NCBI GenBank assembly: GCA_029262415.1
Contig: JAJCZL010000026.1
Coordinates: 1-64,000, forward strand
DNA: 64,000 bases
Origin: Deltaproteobacteria bacterium
GTDB taxonomy: Bacteria; Desulfobacterota; Binatia; UBA1149; JAJCZL01
Direction: 5' to 3'
Both the position numbers and the translations under genes were made by a program. Shown here piece after piece: positions 41,842-51,213 of this stretch. The notes below the pieces were generated by a model. It saw nothing but the letters and a program-made list of their open reading frames with translations. It was not told where the DNA came from and made no database searches. How positions within the stretch are numbered: position 1 is the stretch's first letter; each line of letters opens with the position of its first letter.

Positions 41842-43911
41842 TCAGCCTCTCGCTGAGCGTTCGAGCCGCAGATTGGTGTCCGCGTCTACCCACAAATTCC
41901 AACCCTCATCAAGGAGTATCGTCGAGCTGTATTCGACGATCACGGCTGGTTCACTGCGCTCATAGCCGGGCAAAAGCCCTTCGCGTTTGAACACCGGTAC
42001 GCGTCGCTTGCGCCCGCCGACGTGCACCTGTGCTTGTTCGACCGGCTCCGGTTTGCAGTGACGTGGCGCCCGTCGTGTCGGTGGCAGACCCCGTGCACCA
42101 CCGGTTCGCAGTTTCGGTCGAGCCAGGTCAGCGACGGCGCTCGTAGCGGCCGTTCTCGGCCGCAGGGTGGACCGACGCTCGGTAGCTGTGACCCGTGCCC
42201 CGCAACACTCCACGCTTCGCCCCGGATCGCTGCTGTGGAGGAGCCGTAGGTGGGCGCGGTCGAACGCTGCGCGAAACCCGCGTGCAAGCGGAACCTCGAT
42301 CTCGATCGACTGGCCGAGATAGCGCAGGCTGACGAAGACTTCAGTGCGGATATCGGCGGTTTTGATGCCTTCTGCACGTAGGGCGCGTTCGGCTGCGTGA
42401 CGGGAACTGTTGGTGATTCGCTGCAGCCGCCCGAGGCTTGGGTCCTGCGCGCGAACCGGCACGCGGAGGTCGCGGACGAGAACTCCGTCCATCATGCCGC
42501 GCGCCGAGAGCAGTCCGGGGTCGGCGGGGACGAGAATCTCGCGGAGCCCAAGCTTTTCGGCAAGTCCGCACCCGTGCAGTGCAGCGGCACCGCCGAAACA
42601 AACAAGTGTGCAATCACGTGGATCCTCCCCGCGCTCGACGGTAATCAGGCGCACCGCCTGTTCCATATTCGCTTCGACGACTTCGATGATGCCCGCTGCC
42701 GTGGTCCAGGCATCGCCGGTTTTGGCTTTGCAGGCGAGGCCGTTTAGCGCGCTTTCGGCGCACGCCATGTCGAGGGTCATGCCGCCGCCCAAAAAGAACC
42801 CGCGGCGTAGGCGGCCGAGCACTAAGTTGGCGTCGGTCACCGTCGGCGACGCGCCGTTGCCGTAGCAAGCCGGTCCCGGGTCGGCACCTGCGCTTTGCGG
42901 CCCGACTTTGAGCGAACCGCCCGCGTCGACGTAGGCGATCGACCCCCCGCCGGCCCCTACCGTATGGATGTCCAGGCACGGTGTGCGTATGGGAATCGAC
43001 CCAACCCGGGTGCTCGCGCGGCGTGGGAGATCTGCGCCCAGAAGGGCGACGTCCGTCGAAGTTCCGCCCATATCGAATGTGATTGCGCGACGGATCTCCG
43101 CCCGCCGCAGGCATGCGAGCGCGGCGGCGACTCCGCCGGCCGGCCCCGACAGCATTGTGCGTATAGGTTCGCGGGCCGACACAGCGGCGCCGATGCAGCC
43201 ACTGTTGGACTGCATGACCCGGAACTGCCGTGCGCCGGATTCGCGCCTGAGCTTGCCAATGTGTTCTTCCATGAGTGGGCGTACATAGGCGTTGGCAACC
43301 GTTGTGCTGGTGCGCTCGTACTCGCCCGGCTCGGGCGAGAGCGTGTGTGAGACGGTGACCGGTAAGCCGAGTGGTTTGAGAGCCTCGCGGGCGGCTTTCT
43401 CGTGGGCGGGGTTCGATCCAGCGTGGAGAAGGCAAACCGCGATCGAGCGCACTCGTGCCTGTTCGACGCGCTTGCGGAGCCTGGCGAGCGCCGCGACATC
43501 CGGCGCGACCTCTACCGTACCATCAACGAGCATACGCTCGGGGAGTCCGATCCGTAACCGGCGCGGGACCAGAGCAGGGGGATTGCATGGTTCCAGGCTG
43601 TAGAGGGATGAGCGCGCCTGGCGCCCGATCTCGATGACGTCTTCAAATCCCTCGGTCGTCACCAGCGCCGTGCGCGCGCCGTGTCGCTGGAGCATCGCGT
43701 TGGTCGCAACGGTCGTTCCGTAGGTGAGCGTATCTGGTGAATGGTCCGGGAAGAGACGGCGTAGGCCTTCAATAACCGCTACCGCGGGGTCGTGTGGTGT
43801 ACTCAGCAGCTTGAAACGGAAGCTCTGTTTGCCGAGCGTAGCGACAATGTCGGTGAATGTGCCGCCAGTATCGATCCCGACTACCAATCGCTGGGCCCGT
43901 GGGTTGTTCAT
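41842..43911 (-). CDS. hyuA: Hydantoinase/oxoprolinase-family protein, A subunit
   Basis: 689 residues of the HyuA family, an actin-like ATPase fold. The N-terminal phosphate-binding motif is VVGIDTGGTFTDIVA, with TTVATNAMLQRHG, RAITFDMGGTSTDVALL (second phosphate loop) and VCFGGAAALHGCGLA. Residues after about 570 (FDRAHLRLLHSSDP and following) diverge more from the usual FHxxHxxxYG consensus. The ATG at 43911 precedes the family start directly; extra upstream codons are unsupported. Substrate of the A/B pair is unknown. Confidence 0.9.
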   Translation of the reverse strand: MNNPRAQRLVVGIDTGGTFTDIVATLGKQSFRFKLLSTPHDPAVAVIEGLRRLFPDHSPDTLTYGTTVATNAMLQRHGARTALVTTEGFEDVIEIGRQARSSLYSLEPCNPPALVPRRLRIGLPERMLVDGTVEVAPDVAALARLRKRVEQARVRSIAVCLLHAGSNPAHEKAAREALKPLGLPVTVSHTLSPEPGEYERTSTTVANAYVRPLMEEHIGKLRRESGARQFRVMQSNSGCIGAAVSAREPIRTMLSGPAGGVAAALACLRRAEIRRAITFDMGGTSTDVALLGADLPRRASTRVGSIPIRTPCLDIHTVGAGGGSIAYVDAGGSLKVGPQSAGADPGPACYGNGASPTVTDANLVLGRLRRGFFLGGGMTLDMACAESALNGLACKAKTGDAWTTAAGIIEVVEANMEQAVRLITVERGEDPRDCTLVCFGGAAALHGCGLAEKLGLREILVPADPGLLSARGMMDGVLVRDLRVPVRAQDPSLGRLQRITNSSRHAAERALRAEGIKTADIRTEVFVSLRYLGQSIEIEVPLARGFRAAFDRAHLRLLHSSDPGRSVECCGARVTATERRSTLRPRTAATSAVADLARPKLRTGGARGLPPTRRAPRHCKPEPVEQAQVHVGGRKRRVPVFKREGLLPGYERSEPAVIVEYSSTILLDEGWNLWVDADTNLRLERSARG

Positions 43912-44061
43912 TTGCGAACCGCCGGAATGCCCGGCAGCGACCACCGCCTTTGTAGAATCGCGTGGCCGCACCGCTCTTGTTTAGTACGCCGCCGCCGTCT
44001 TCGCACACCCGCTGAGTTCGCACCTTGCGGGCTCGCGCCGGCAACGACACAATGGCCGACG

Positions 44062-46173
44062 GTGCTGGCTCGATTCGCAAGGTGCGCGATCGGTGTGGCG
44101 GTGTTGGCGGTTGTGGCGGGTGCTGCGCCTGCTGCGGCCGATCTCGCCGGACGTTTGGAACTCGATTTCATCGATGAGCGGACGGGTGAGCCATTGCCCC
44201 CCTCGGTCACGTCGGTTGGTGGAGAAACGCGTCCTCTGGTCGCGCCCTCGGGCCGCGTCCGTTTGACGCTGATGCCCGTGCAGGTTGCCACCGGCGGCCG
44301 CGTCTTTGTTTACAGTGACGTTCCGCGGGCCCTGTCCAACCAGGATTTGCGCATCGAAGTTTTTTTACGTGAGAACGGGAAATGGATTGCACGCCGCAGT
44401 TTTGTTCGTGAGGCCGGAAAAGTCGGCCGCGTCTCGCTTACACTCGTGGTCCCCGATCTCGAACCCGGGCCTATTGTCGCTGCTATGTTCGCGGAACCGT
44501 TTCGCGCCTATCTCGACACGCGTGATGTGACCGCGGCGGTACGTGTCCCGGGATCTGCGCGGCTGCGCATCGGTTACTCGATCGACAGGATGTCGTGGGA
44601 CGGGGTCGCGCCGGTCGAGCTGAGTGTTTACGCCCAAGGTCTCGAGCGTGGTGAGCCGGCAGGGGCCCGCGTCGAACTGTTTAGTCGCCGCGTCGAGCCG
44701 TCAAAGCTCGCTCCGCAATGGTTCGAAGAAGACATCAGTCTTTCCCAGCTTTCCGGGCGTGACGTCCAGCTGGTCTTTCTGACACGGCAAACTGCGAGCA
44801 AGAAGGCGGCGCCTGCGACGGTTGCTTGGACGCGGCCGCGCGTCGTTTATGACAGCGCTAGCAAGCGTCGCCCGTCGGTCATCGTCGTATCGGTTGATGG
44901 GTTGCGTGCGGCAAGCATGGGCTGTTGCGGCGGTACGCGCGAGACCACGCCGTTTATCGACGGTTTGTTTGGTGAGCAGGGAATCGTCTTCGACCGTGCG
45001 CTGACCCAGGCGGCGACATCGACGGCGGCACATATGACGTTGCTGACCGGCCTGTATCCGTCTGTACACGGGGTTTTGAGCGAACGCGACGGGCTTGCAC
45101 GCGACGCCGATACCATGGCTGAGGCGTTCAGGAGCGCGGGATACGCGACCGCCGGGTTTACCGGTGGCGGTGACGTCGCAGCCGAGTTTGGTTTTGCTGA
45201 CGGGTTCGATGTCTACTACGAAGACCCCGACACTCATGTCGGCAAACCGGAAGGCACCGTCGACTCAGTCGTCGCCCGTGCGACGCAATGGCTGGAGATA
45301 CACTCGGGGGAGCCGGTGTTTGTGTTTATCCATCTCAACCAGGTCCGCTACCCATACGTTCCTCCTCCGACCTATCTAGACGCGTTCACTGATGGGCGCC
45401 TTGACCGTGAGAGTAAGCTCGACGAAGGCGCGCTGGTTCGCTACGAACGTGAAATTCGCTACGTCAACGACCAGTTTGATCTGCTTTCGGGTAAGCTCGA
45501 CAAGCTTTCCGACCCGCGCAGCACGGTTCTGGTGTTGACCTCCGGCCACGGCACTGAGTTCCTCGAGCACGAGGGTAGGGGCGCGGGTACGCATCTATAC
45601 GATGAAACCGTCCGTGTACCGTTGATGATGCGCGGTTCCGATCTGCGCCCGGCGGTTCGTTACGCTGAAATGATCGGACTGGTGGATGTCATGCCGACTC
45701 TGCTCGAGTTGACTGGAGTCAGGATTGACGCCGATTTGCAGGGCCAATCAGTCGCCGGCGCTCTGCGCAGCGGATTGCCGTTTCAGCTCCCGCCGCGCTT
45801 TAGCGAGGCACATGCGTCGGTGCGGTTGCTCAAAGATGCGGTGAGCACCAAGTGGGAGCCGCCGGCTTTCGCAATGCACGAGGGTTTTCGCAAGCTCATC
45901 ATGTATACGGTCGGTGACAAAACGCTGTACGAAGCCTACGACCTCAATGCTGATCCCGACGAGACCAACGATCTCATCAAGGACGGGAAAGGGCCGAAGT
46001 GGGCGACGGAGATGATGAAGGTCCTAAAGAACTATCCGGTTGCCTGCGAGCAGGTCGCACGGCCGGTTCACCGCGATCCGCCGATCAACTACGAAGCGCG
46101 CGTCAAGATACAACGCATGGTCGTTGGCTCGAAAGTCAAAACCCGTGAACCCCAAGACAAAAAGGAGCAGTAG
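44062..46173 (+). CDS. Sulfatase-fold protein with degenerate active site, exported
   Basis: About 703 residues from the GTG at 44062, where a signal peptide begins (FARCAIGVAVLAVVAGAAPAAA); another possible start is the ATG at 43927. The first 270 residues are a beta-rich domain; the second half is a sulfatase fold. The metal and nucleophile residues are altered: SVDGLRAASM keeps D279 but has Ala where a second Asp is expected, ATSTAAHMTLLTG lacks the CxPxR motif, and SGHG replaces SDHG. GTHLYDETVRVPL is present. Catalysis is doubtful; a carbohydrate-binding or structural role is possible. Divergent from hyuA. Confidence 0.8.
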   Translation: MLARFARCAIGVAVLAVVAGAAPAAADLAGRLELDFIDERTGEPLPPSVTSVGGETRPLVAPSGRVRLTLMPVQVATGGRVFVYSDVPRALSNQDLRIEVFLRENGKWIARRSFVREAGKVGRVSLTLVVPDLEPGPIVAAMFAEPFRAYLDTRDVTAAVRVPGSARLRIGYSIDRMSWDGVAPVELSVYAQGLERGEPAGARVELFSRRVEPSKLAPQWFEEDISLSQLSGRDVQLVFLTRQTASKKAAPATVAWTRPRVVYDSASKRRPSVIVVSVDGLRAASMGCCGGTRETTPFIDGLFGEQGIVFDRALTQAATSTAAHMTLLTGLYPSVHGVLSERDGLARDADTMAEAFRSAGYATAGFTGGGDVAAEFGFADGFDVYYEDPDTHVGKPEGTVDSVVARATQWLEIHSGEPVFVFIHLNQVRYPYVPPPTYLDAFTDGRLDRESKLDEGALVRYEREIRYVNDQFDLLSGKLDKLSDPRSTVLVLTSGHGTEFLEHEGRGAGTHLYDETVRVPLMMRGSDLRPAVRYAEMIGLVDVMPTLLELTGVRIDADLQGQSVAGALRSGLPFQLPPRFSEAHASVRLLKDAVSTKWEPPAFAMHEGFRKLIMYTVGDKTLYEAYDLNADPDETNDLIKDGKGPKWATEMMKVLKNYPVACEQVARPVHRDPPINYEARVKIQRMVVGSKVKTREPQDKKEQ

Positions 46174-46193
46174 ACGTGATCAACGGCTGCGTG

Positions 46194-47549
46194 CTACCCG
46201 GCGGTTACCGAGACGTCTTCGACACGGATATACGGTGCGGTACGTGTGCCGCCGATCGTTTTACGCCTGCGCGACATCGCCGAGATGTTCTTCAGTAGCG
46301 AGAATAGATTACCAGCGATCATGGTCTCTTTGATCGCGACCGGGTCTCCTGCCCCGAGTAGCGCACCGTTCTTCACGACCCCGGAGAAGTCGCCGTTGAC
46401 GCCGTTGACGCTACCCGAGAAGCGATTGACGAGAATCGTTCTGCTATCTGGGTGAAGCAAGTCCTCGAACTTGGTCTCGCCGGCAGCGACGTCGAGACTA
46501 CTGGGGCCGATTCCCGGCAGCGTTCCCACCCCGCCCGAGGCGTGACCGGTTGAGCGTGCGTCGCCGCCGGCTGCTCGTGCTTCGTAATGATTCCACAAGA
46601 AGGTCCGGAGAACGCCTGCATCGACGATCGATGAACGACGTGTCGGAACCCCCTCGCGATCGAACGCCGATGAGCCCGCGCCGCCGGGTATCGTGGCGTC
46701 GTCAGTGAGCGAGAAGCACGCGGCCGCGATGGTATGGCCGAGCTTCTCCGCCAACATACTGCGCCCCTTGCGCACCGAGTTCGCACATACCGCATTGATC
46801 AGGTTGGGTACGATCAGTTCGAACACCGCATCGGGCGACAGTACTACACCGCCGCGAAAGCTCTCGCCCTTGCGGGCTCCGAGGCCGGCTACGCATTTGT
46901 CGGTAAACCGATCGGCTGTTTGTGCGAACAGATCGTCGAGCGCGCCACGGTCGCGCGAGGTTTCCGTGTCGTAATCGAAGCTGGCTACATCGTCGCCGTC
47001 TACCGCCATTCCGAACAAGTAGAAATCAGCACTGGTCTCACGTTCGCTCGCGCGAACCCCGCGCGTAGAAGTAATCGCGCTGGACGAAACCGAGACGCTG
47101 AGCGTTCCCGAGTCTATGTTAACCCGGCGGTCGCGGGCGCTGACACGGGCGATCATGTCGGCGGCCAGGCGGGTGGTATCGGCTACGCTCAAGGATGCGA
47201 GGTCTTCGCGGTACATCCCGGGGATTTCAATGACCGGTTCCGGATCGGGTAGGCCGGCTAGCGGATCCGGCGGCGAGACGTGCGCCTGCGCGATTGCTTC
47301 GGCGGCCGAGGCGGCGGTCGCCCGCTCACCAACGTCGTTGGCAGTAACAAAACCGACTCGCTCTCCGCAAAAGACGCGAAGCCCGAAGCTCGTTTCGGTC
47401 CCGGTCTGTGCGATGTGGATATCGTTTTTCTCGAGATGTGTTTCAACCGAACGACCCGAGGCGGCGACAGCTTCGACTTCATCTGCGCCGGCGCTGCGCG
47501 CTTGTTCGATCAAACGATCGCAGATTTCCAGCAGTTCTTTCGGTTCCAC
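46194..47549 (-). CDS. pmbA: PmbA/TldE subunit of the TldD/TldE protease
   Basis: A 451-residue protein of the TldD/PmbA family lacking the HExxxH zinc motif, as expected for the non-catalytic TldE/PmbA subunit. LFSLLKNISAMSRRRKTIGGTRTAPYIRVEDVSV closes the protein with the family's glycine-rich end, and GGAGSSAFDREGVPT is a typical internal segment. The GTG start overlaps the tldD stop by one nucleotide. The TldD/E complex trims unfolded or modified peptides. Confidence 0.88.
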   Translation of the reverse strand: MEPKELLEICDRLIEQARSAGADEVEAVAASGRSVETHLEKNDIHIAQTGTETSFGLRVFCGERVGFVTANDVGERATAASAAEAIAQAHVSPPDPLAGLPDPEPVIEIPGMYREDLASLSVADTTRLAADMIARVSARDRRVNIDSGTLSVSVSSSAITSTRGVRASERETSADFYLFGMAVDGDDVASFDYDTETSRDRGALDDLFAQTADRFTDKCVAGLGARKGESFRGGVVLSPDAVFELIVPNLINAVCANSVRKGRSMLAEKLGHTIAAACFSLTDDATIPGGAGSSAFDREGVPTRRSSIVDAGVLRTFLWNHYEARAAGGDARSTGHASGGVGTLPGIGPSSLDVAAGETKFEDLLHPDSRTILVNRFSGSVNGVNGDFSGVVKNGALLGAGDPVAIKETMIAGNLFSLLKNISAMSRRRKTIGGTRTAPYIRVEDVSVTAG

Positions 47550-48958
47550 TACTGTGCTCCTCCGAGAACCGCGCGGCAGCGGACGTAGGGGCCGCCTGCA
47601 TCGACCTTCGCGGGTTGGCCTTTACCGCAGTAACCTGAGCCGAGATCCCACTTAAAGGTGTCTGAAACCGCATCGACAGTGCCGAGCACTTCGAATGCGA
47701 TCCCGCTGAGCGTCACGCCTTTAACCAATTCGCTGAGTTTCCCGTCGCGGATCCGTCGCGCCTCTTGTACGCCGAACATGAACTCGCCGGTAGCGTCTGC
47801 CTGTCCGTTGCGCGGACCTTCGAGCAAGTAGCCGTCCTGGGTGGTGGCAATCATTTCTTCGAGCGACCATGTGCCGGGCTGCATGTACGTGTTGCGCATG
47901 CGGATTAGCGGCTGATCGGCGTACTCCCACGCGCGTGCGTTGCCCGTCGGCGCGACACCGAAATGCGCCGCACTCTCGCGGTTGTGGAGATAGGAACGGA
48001 GGATGCCCTCTTTGATGATTTCCGTCTTGCCGGCGATCACTCCTTCGTCATCAACCGGGATTGTACCGCCGGCGCCGTCGTAAAACTCAGACGCTCCACT
48101 GTCGCATAGCGTAACAAGCTCGCTTGCCACGCGTTGGCCGATCTTGCCCGCAGCGACCGATCCTGACAGCACGAAATCGGCTTCAACCGTGTGGCCGATC
48201 GCTTCGTGTACCAGTAGTCCGACGATAGATGGTGCGAGAATCACCGTGGCGCGGCCGCCCTCTGCACCGCTTGCGCCGAGCAGGTCGGTCGCGGTCTTCG
48301 CGGCGCGGTCGGCGAAGTATTCCCCCTCACCGTTGCGGAACAGACACTCCCAACCGCCGGTTACACCAAAGGATTCGTTACCGGTGGAGAGTTCGCCGTC
48401 CTTCTCGGCGATCGCCGACAGCCGGATCTCGGGGCGCACCAATCGGAACGAAGCGCTCGCACCGTCGCTGGTCACAATCGCCTTGTTCTCAAATATCTCG
48501 TTGTACCAGCAACTCGCCGAGTTGATCGCTTGCGCACCGCCGCGGATCTTCTCCTCTATTCGCATCGCCAGTGCGATTTTGTCTGCGAGTGGTCTTGAAA
48601 GAATCTCGTCGACGCCGGGCTGGTCGAAGCTGCCGCGTGCGAGGTCGGCGGCAGCGGGTGTCTGGACCTTGTTTTTGCGCATTCCGGCGCCCGCGAGCGC
48701 GGCTGCGTGCGCCTGTTGGACGGCCCTGCGGATGCCGCCAAGCTCGAGCGCGCCCGTTGAGGCCAGTCCCCAAGCACCTTGGGCGAGAACTCTAACGCCA
48801 ACACCCATGCGGCTCCGCTGGCCGGTGCTTTCCACCTTGCCTTTTTCGACCGCCACGCTGCGTGTGAGCTTGTCGTGGTAGCGCAACTCGACGAATCCGT
48901 CGTACCCGGCTGCGGCTTGTTCGAGGATTTCCCTTGCGTTGTCTGCGGCGTGCTCCAT
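47549..48958 (-). CDS. tldD: TldD, zinc metallopeptidase subunit
   Basis: 469 residues. The zinc site is HEAIGHTVEADF (HExxxH), with further ligands downstream as in TldD. GIAFEVLGTVDAVSDTFKWDLGSGYCGKGQPAKVDAGGPYVRC is the conserved C-terminal region. It forms the catalytic half of the TldD/E heterodimer and is followed immediately by pmbA. In bacteria this complex matures peptides such as microcins or degrades small unfolded proteins; no peptide precursor gene is evident beside it. Confidence 0.92.
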   Translation of the reverse strand: MEHAADNAREILEQAAAGYDGFVELRYHDKLTRSVAVEKGKVESTGQRSRMGVGVRVLAQGAWGLASTGALELGGIRRAVQQAHAAALAGAGMRKNKVQTPAAADLARGSFDQPGVDEILSRPLADKIALAMRIEEKIRGGAQAINSASCWYNEIFENKAIVTSDGASASFRLVRPEIRLSAIAEKDGELSTGNESFGVTGGWECLFRNGEGEYFADRAAKTATDLLGASGAEGGRATVILAPSIVGLLVHEAIGHTVEADFVLSGSVAAGKIGQRVASELVTLCDSGASEFYDGAGGTIPVDDEGVIAGKTEIIKEGILRSYLHNRESAAHFGVAPTGNARAWEYADQPLIRMRNTYMQPGTWSLEEMIATTQDGYLLEGPRNGQADATGEFMFGVQEARRIRDGKLSELVKGVTLSGIAFEVLGTVDAVSDTFKWDLGSGYCGKGQPAKVDAGGPYVRCRAVLGGAQ

Positions 48959-49090
48959 TCGCGGATTCTATCCTGAACAGCCGCCGGCTCAGAGAAAAAG
49001 GCAGGCAGGCATCGGTTTCGGGGTCGCATAACCGCCCTTGCCGCGGTGCGGCATTTGTGTGGGTCGGATGATCCGTGTAGGAATTCGCAG

Positions 49091-49360
49091 GTGAGTTCGG
49101 CAGCTGATCAGGCTTCAGAGCCCAAGGCACCGGTGCTGAAGATCAACGTGCTGAAGTGCCGGGGGGAGGCCTGTAACGGCCTCCTGGCGTACGAGGAGAC
49201 CAATGAGGGATTCCTGCTTGGGCAGGCGCTTTTGCTGGCCGATGAGGTTGACGGAAAGCGCTTCCTTCCATGCCCGGAGTGTGGCGGTCGAAACCTTGTC
49301 GAGGAGAAGGACGTCGCCGGCAAAATGAGAACCTGTGTGATCGGCTTCGAGGCGGCCTAG
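49091..49360 (+). CDS. Small zinc-ribbon hypothetical protein
   Basis: About 89 residues from the GTG at 49091. Two cysteine pairs, CRGEAC and CPECGG, about 45 residues apart, suggest a zinc ribbon; between them LLAYEETNEGFLLGQALLLADEVDGKRFLPC. The family is not recognised. Divergent from tldD, which starts at 48958. Possibly a nucleic-acid or protein-binding module. Confidence 0.6.
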   Translation: MSSAADQASEPKAPVLKINVLKCRGEACNGLLAYEETNEGFLLGQALLLADEVDGKRFLPCPECGGRNLVEEKDVAGKMRTCVIGFEAA

Positions 49361-49468
49361 GCTGTCTCGACCTGCCTGGCAAAGCGCCCCTCGAAGCCCG
49401 TAACACCTAAACAAAGCTCCAGCGACGGACAAAGCCCCGGGAGATTAAGGCGACCGCCGGCGCCGAAA

Positions 49469-50224
49469 ATGCAACGGCACGGATTTGCGCTTGATAACCT
49501 GAAGGCTTCAGACCGCATTTTGCGGATCGCACGGAGCGCGGAAGTAGCGGAAGTAAAGGAAATTTTGAACGCAACCAGCGATCACAACCATCGGCGCGAC
49601 CACGCACCCGACTTGCGGGCCGCTTTGGCCGCAGCACTGACTGCAGCGTTTATCGTTGTGTCGGCGCCGACTTCGGCAGCCGCCGAGCCTGGCGGGCGAG
49701 AACCGAGCAGCCAGCAACTGGATCGGCTCGAGAAGGTGGAGCCTTACATCCGCTACTTCACCTCGCTTTCCTACGGCCCTAACGACGCGCGTGTTTCCCC
49801 CCTGTACTTGAAGGCTTTGATGCTTACCGAATCCGGTGGGCGCCTGGACGCCCGCTCAAGTAAAGGTGCCCGTGGGCTTACGCAAATCATGCCCGCCACT
49901 GCTAAGCACGTTGCCAGGCAGTTGGCTGCGGAGGGTTATGACTACCTCTATATAGATGAGGACGATCTGGCGAACTTCGCCCCGGGCATGCTCTACGACC
50001 CGGCGATGAACATCTTGATCGCGTGCTACATCAGCGCCACTTATCATGAAAGGTTCGCAGGCCGCACCGAGTTGGTTGCAGCCGCCTGGAACGCTGGGCC
50101 TGGTGCGGTCGAGCGTTACGGGAACCAACCCCCTCCTTATCGCGAGACCAAGAACTTGATTTCACGTGTTCTTGCATACATGGACTTCTTCCAAGCGGTG
50201 AGGCTGACGCGAGTCGCCGAGTGA
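49469..50224 (+). CDS. Lytic transglycosylase with SLT domain
   Basis: Up to 251 residues. The catalytic domain has the glutamate in ALMLTESGGRLDARSSKGAR, then GLTQIMPATAKHVA, the DPAMNILIACYI segment and AAWNAGPGAVERYG, the signature of family 1 lytic transglycosylases. A signal peptide (ALAAALTAAFIVVSAPTSAAA) lies around residues 50-70, so the true start may be the TTG at 49565 with AAGGAA upstream. It cleaves peptidoglycan in the periplasm. The stop overlaps the next gene (GTGA). Confidence 0.82.
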   Translation: MQRHGFALDNLKASDRILRIARSAEVAEVKEILNATSDHNHRRDHAPDLRAALAAALTAAFIVVSAPTSAAAEPGGREPSSQQLDRLEKVEPYIRYFTSLSYGPNDARVSPLYLKALMLTESGGRLDARSSKGARGLTQIMPATAKHVARQLAAEGYDYLYIDEDDLANFAPGMLYDPAMNILIACYISATYHERFAGRTELVAAAWNAGPGAVERYGNQPPPYRETKNLISRVLAYMDFFQAVRLTRVAE

Positions 50225-50811
50225 CGCCTGCGGATTTTCAACGCGACCCATACTTAAGGACGAGCGGATATAACCTTGCGGTCTGGGGACCGCTGAACGT
50301 CCTCTTCTCTTTCCCTGCTTACTCCTACGCGCTCGGGGTTCCCTGGCGCGGCAGTGCTGCGTTTGCTTATGGTTCGGTGTTGGTGTTCGTCGGCATGGTG
50401 CTGATGATGTTCAACGAGCGTCGTGCGACTAAGCTTATGGGGCCGCCAAGCTCGGAGTCGGTCTTTGAGATCGTGAATTTGTGGGCGGGCGCGCTTCTGC
50501 TGGCGGTGGTTGTGACCAGTGCCTGCGAGTTGGTCGGACGCAGTAGTTATGTGCTCCCGGTTTGGATGATCTCAATCGGTGCGGTTTACGCAGTATGGGG
50601 ATGGCACACGATCACGGAAATGCGCTGGTTCGGCGCGGTCTTGTTCGTGGTCGGCTCCGCATCCGTCGTGGCGCAGCTGGGCGCGCCGGATATCCGGCCG
50701 GGAATGCTCGGCCTGCATTTGTGGAACTTGACTATGGGCGCCGGCTTCGTCGCCGCCTCTGTACTCATCAACCGCCGCTACGCATGGCGCGTCCCCGGCG
50801 CCCAAGAATGA
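50221..50811 (+). CDS. Multi-pass membrane protein, unknown function
   Basis: 196 residues beginning at a GTG that overlaps the preceding stop. At least five hydrophobic helices are visible, among them AAFAYGSVLVFVGMVLMMF, WAGALLLAVVVTSACELVG, VLPVWMISIGAVYAVWGW, WFGAVLFVVGSASVVAQLG and MGAGFVAASVLI. No transport or enzyme motif is recognised. The overlap indicates translational coupling to the lytic transglycosylase. Confidence 0.72.
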   Translation: MTPADFQRDPYLRTSGYNLAVWGPLNVLFSFPAYSYALGVPWRGSAAFAYGSVLVFVGMVLMMFNERRATKLMGPPSSESVFEIVNLWAGALLLAVVVTSACELVGRSSYVLPVWMISIGAVYAVWGWHTITEMRWFGAVLFVVGSASVVAQLGAPDIRPGMLGLHLWNLTMGAGFVAASVLINRRYAWRVPGAQE

Positions 50812-50842
50812 AAACCGGGGCAGTTACGCCCCAGCTCTTCTC

Positions 50843-51031
50843 TTAGTGCAGGGTACGGACGCGCTGGTTGCGTCCAGGCTGAGCGGTCTGATCGTCCGAG
50901 CGGCGCAAACGGCGGCCGGGCTCGAGCTTCGACTCCATGATCCATGTGCCCTTGAGGCGCTTGCCGGTCGCGACGACGCGGGTTTTGCTGGCGGTGTTGG
51001 GGGTCTTGGTTTTGTTTGTGGTCAGGCTCAT
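50843..51031 (-). CDS. Small basic protein, unknown function
   Basis: 62 residues. The start ATG at 51031 has GGAGGAAGC directly upstream, which decides it against a longer frame to 51082. The peptide is rich in Lys/Arg/Thr (MSLTTNKTKTPNTASKT...RLKGTWIMESKLEPGRRLRR) and has no hydrophobic segment. It could bind nucleic acid. Not recognised. Confidence 0.55.
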   Translation of the reverse strand: MSLTTNKTKTPNTASKTRVVATGKRLKGTWIMESKLEPGRRLRRSDDQTAQPGRNQRVRTLH

Positions 51032-51213
51032 GGCTTCCTCCGAGAAGTGCTTTGCCTGTCTACAAAGCAGCAGCTGTGCCATGGCCTTCGGTCGGCCTAA
51101 GTGACTGAAATTACTGAATCTACACGGGAAGACGGCAGGCGAATGCGTGCAAGGACGTACGCTCGATGAACGGGGTTGTGCAGGACCGCGCCGAGCGGCA
51201 CGTCCGCCACAGG

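Noticed and set aside
43792-44061. Upstream extension of the sulfatase-fold gene into hyuA
   Set aside because: The first 90 codons are antisense to hyuA or lie in its promoter region and contain no signal-peptide features.
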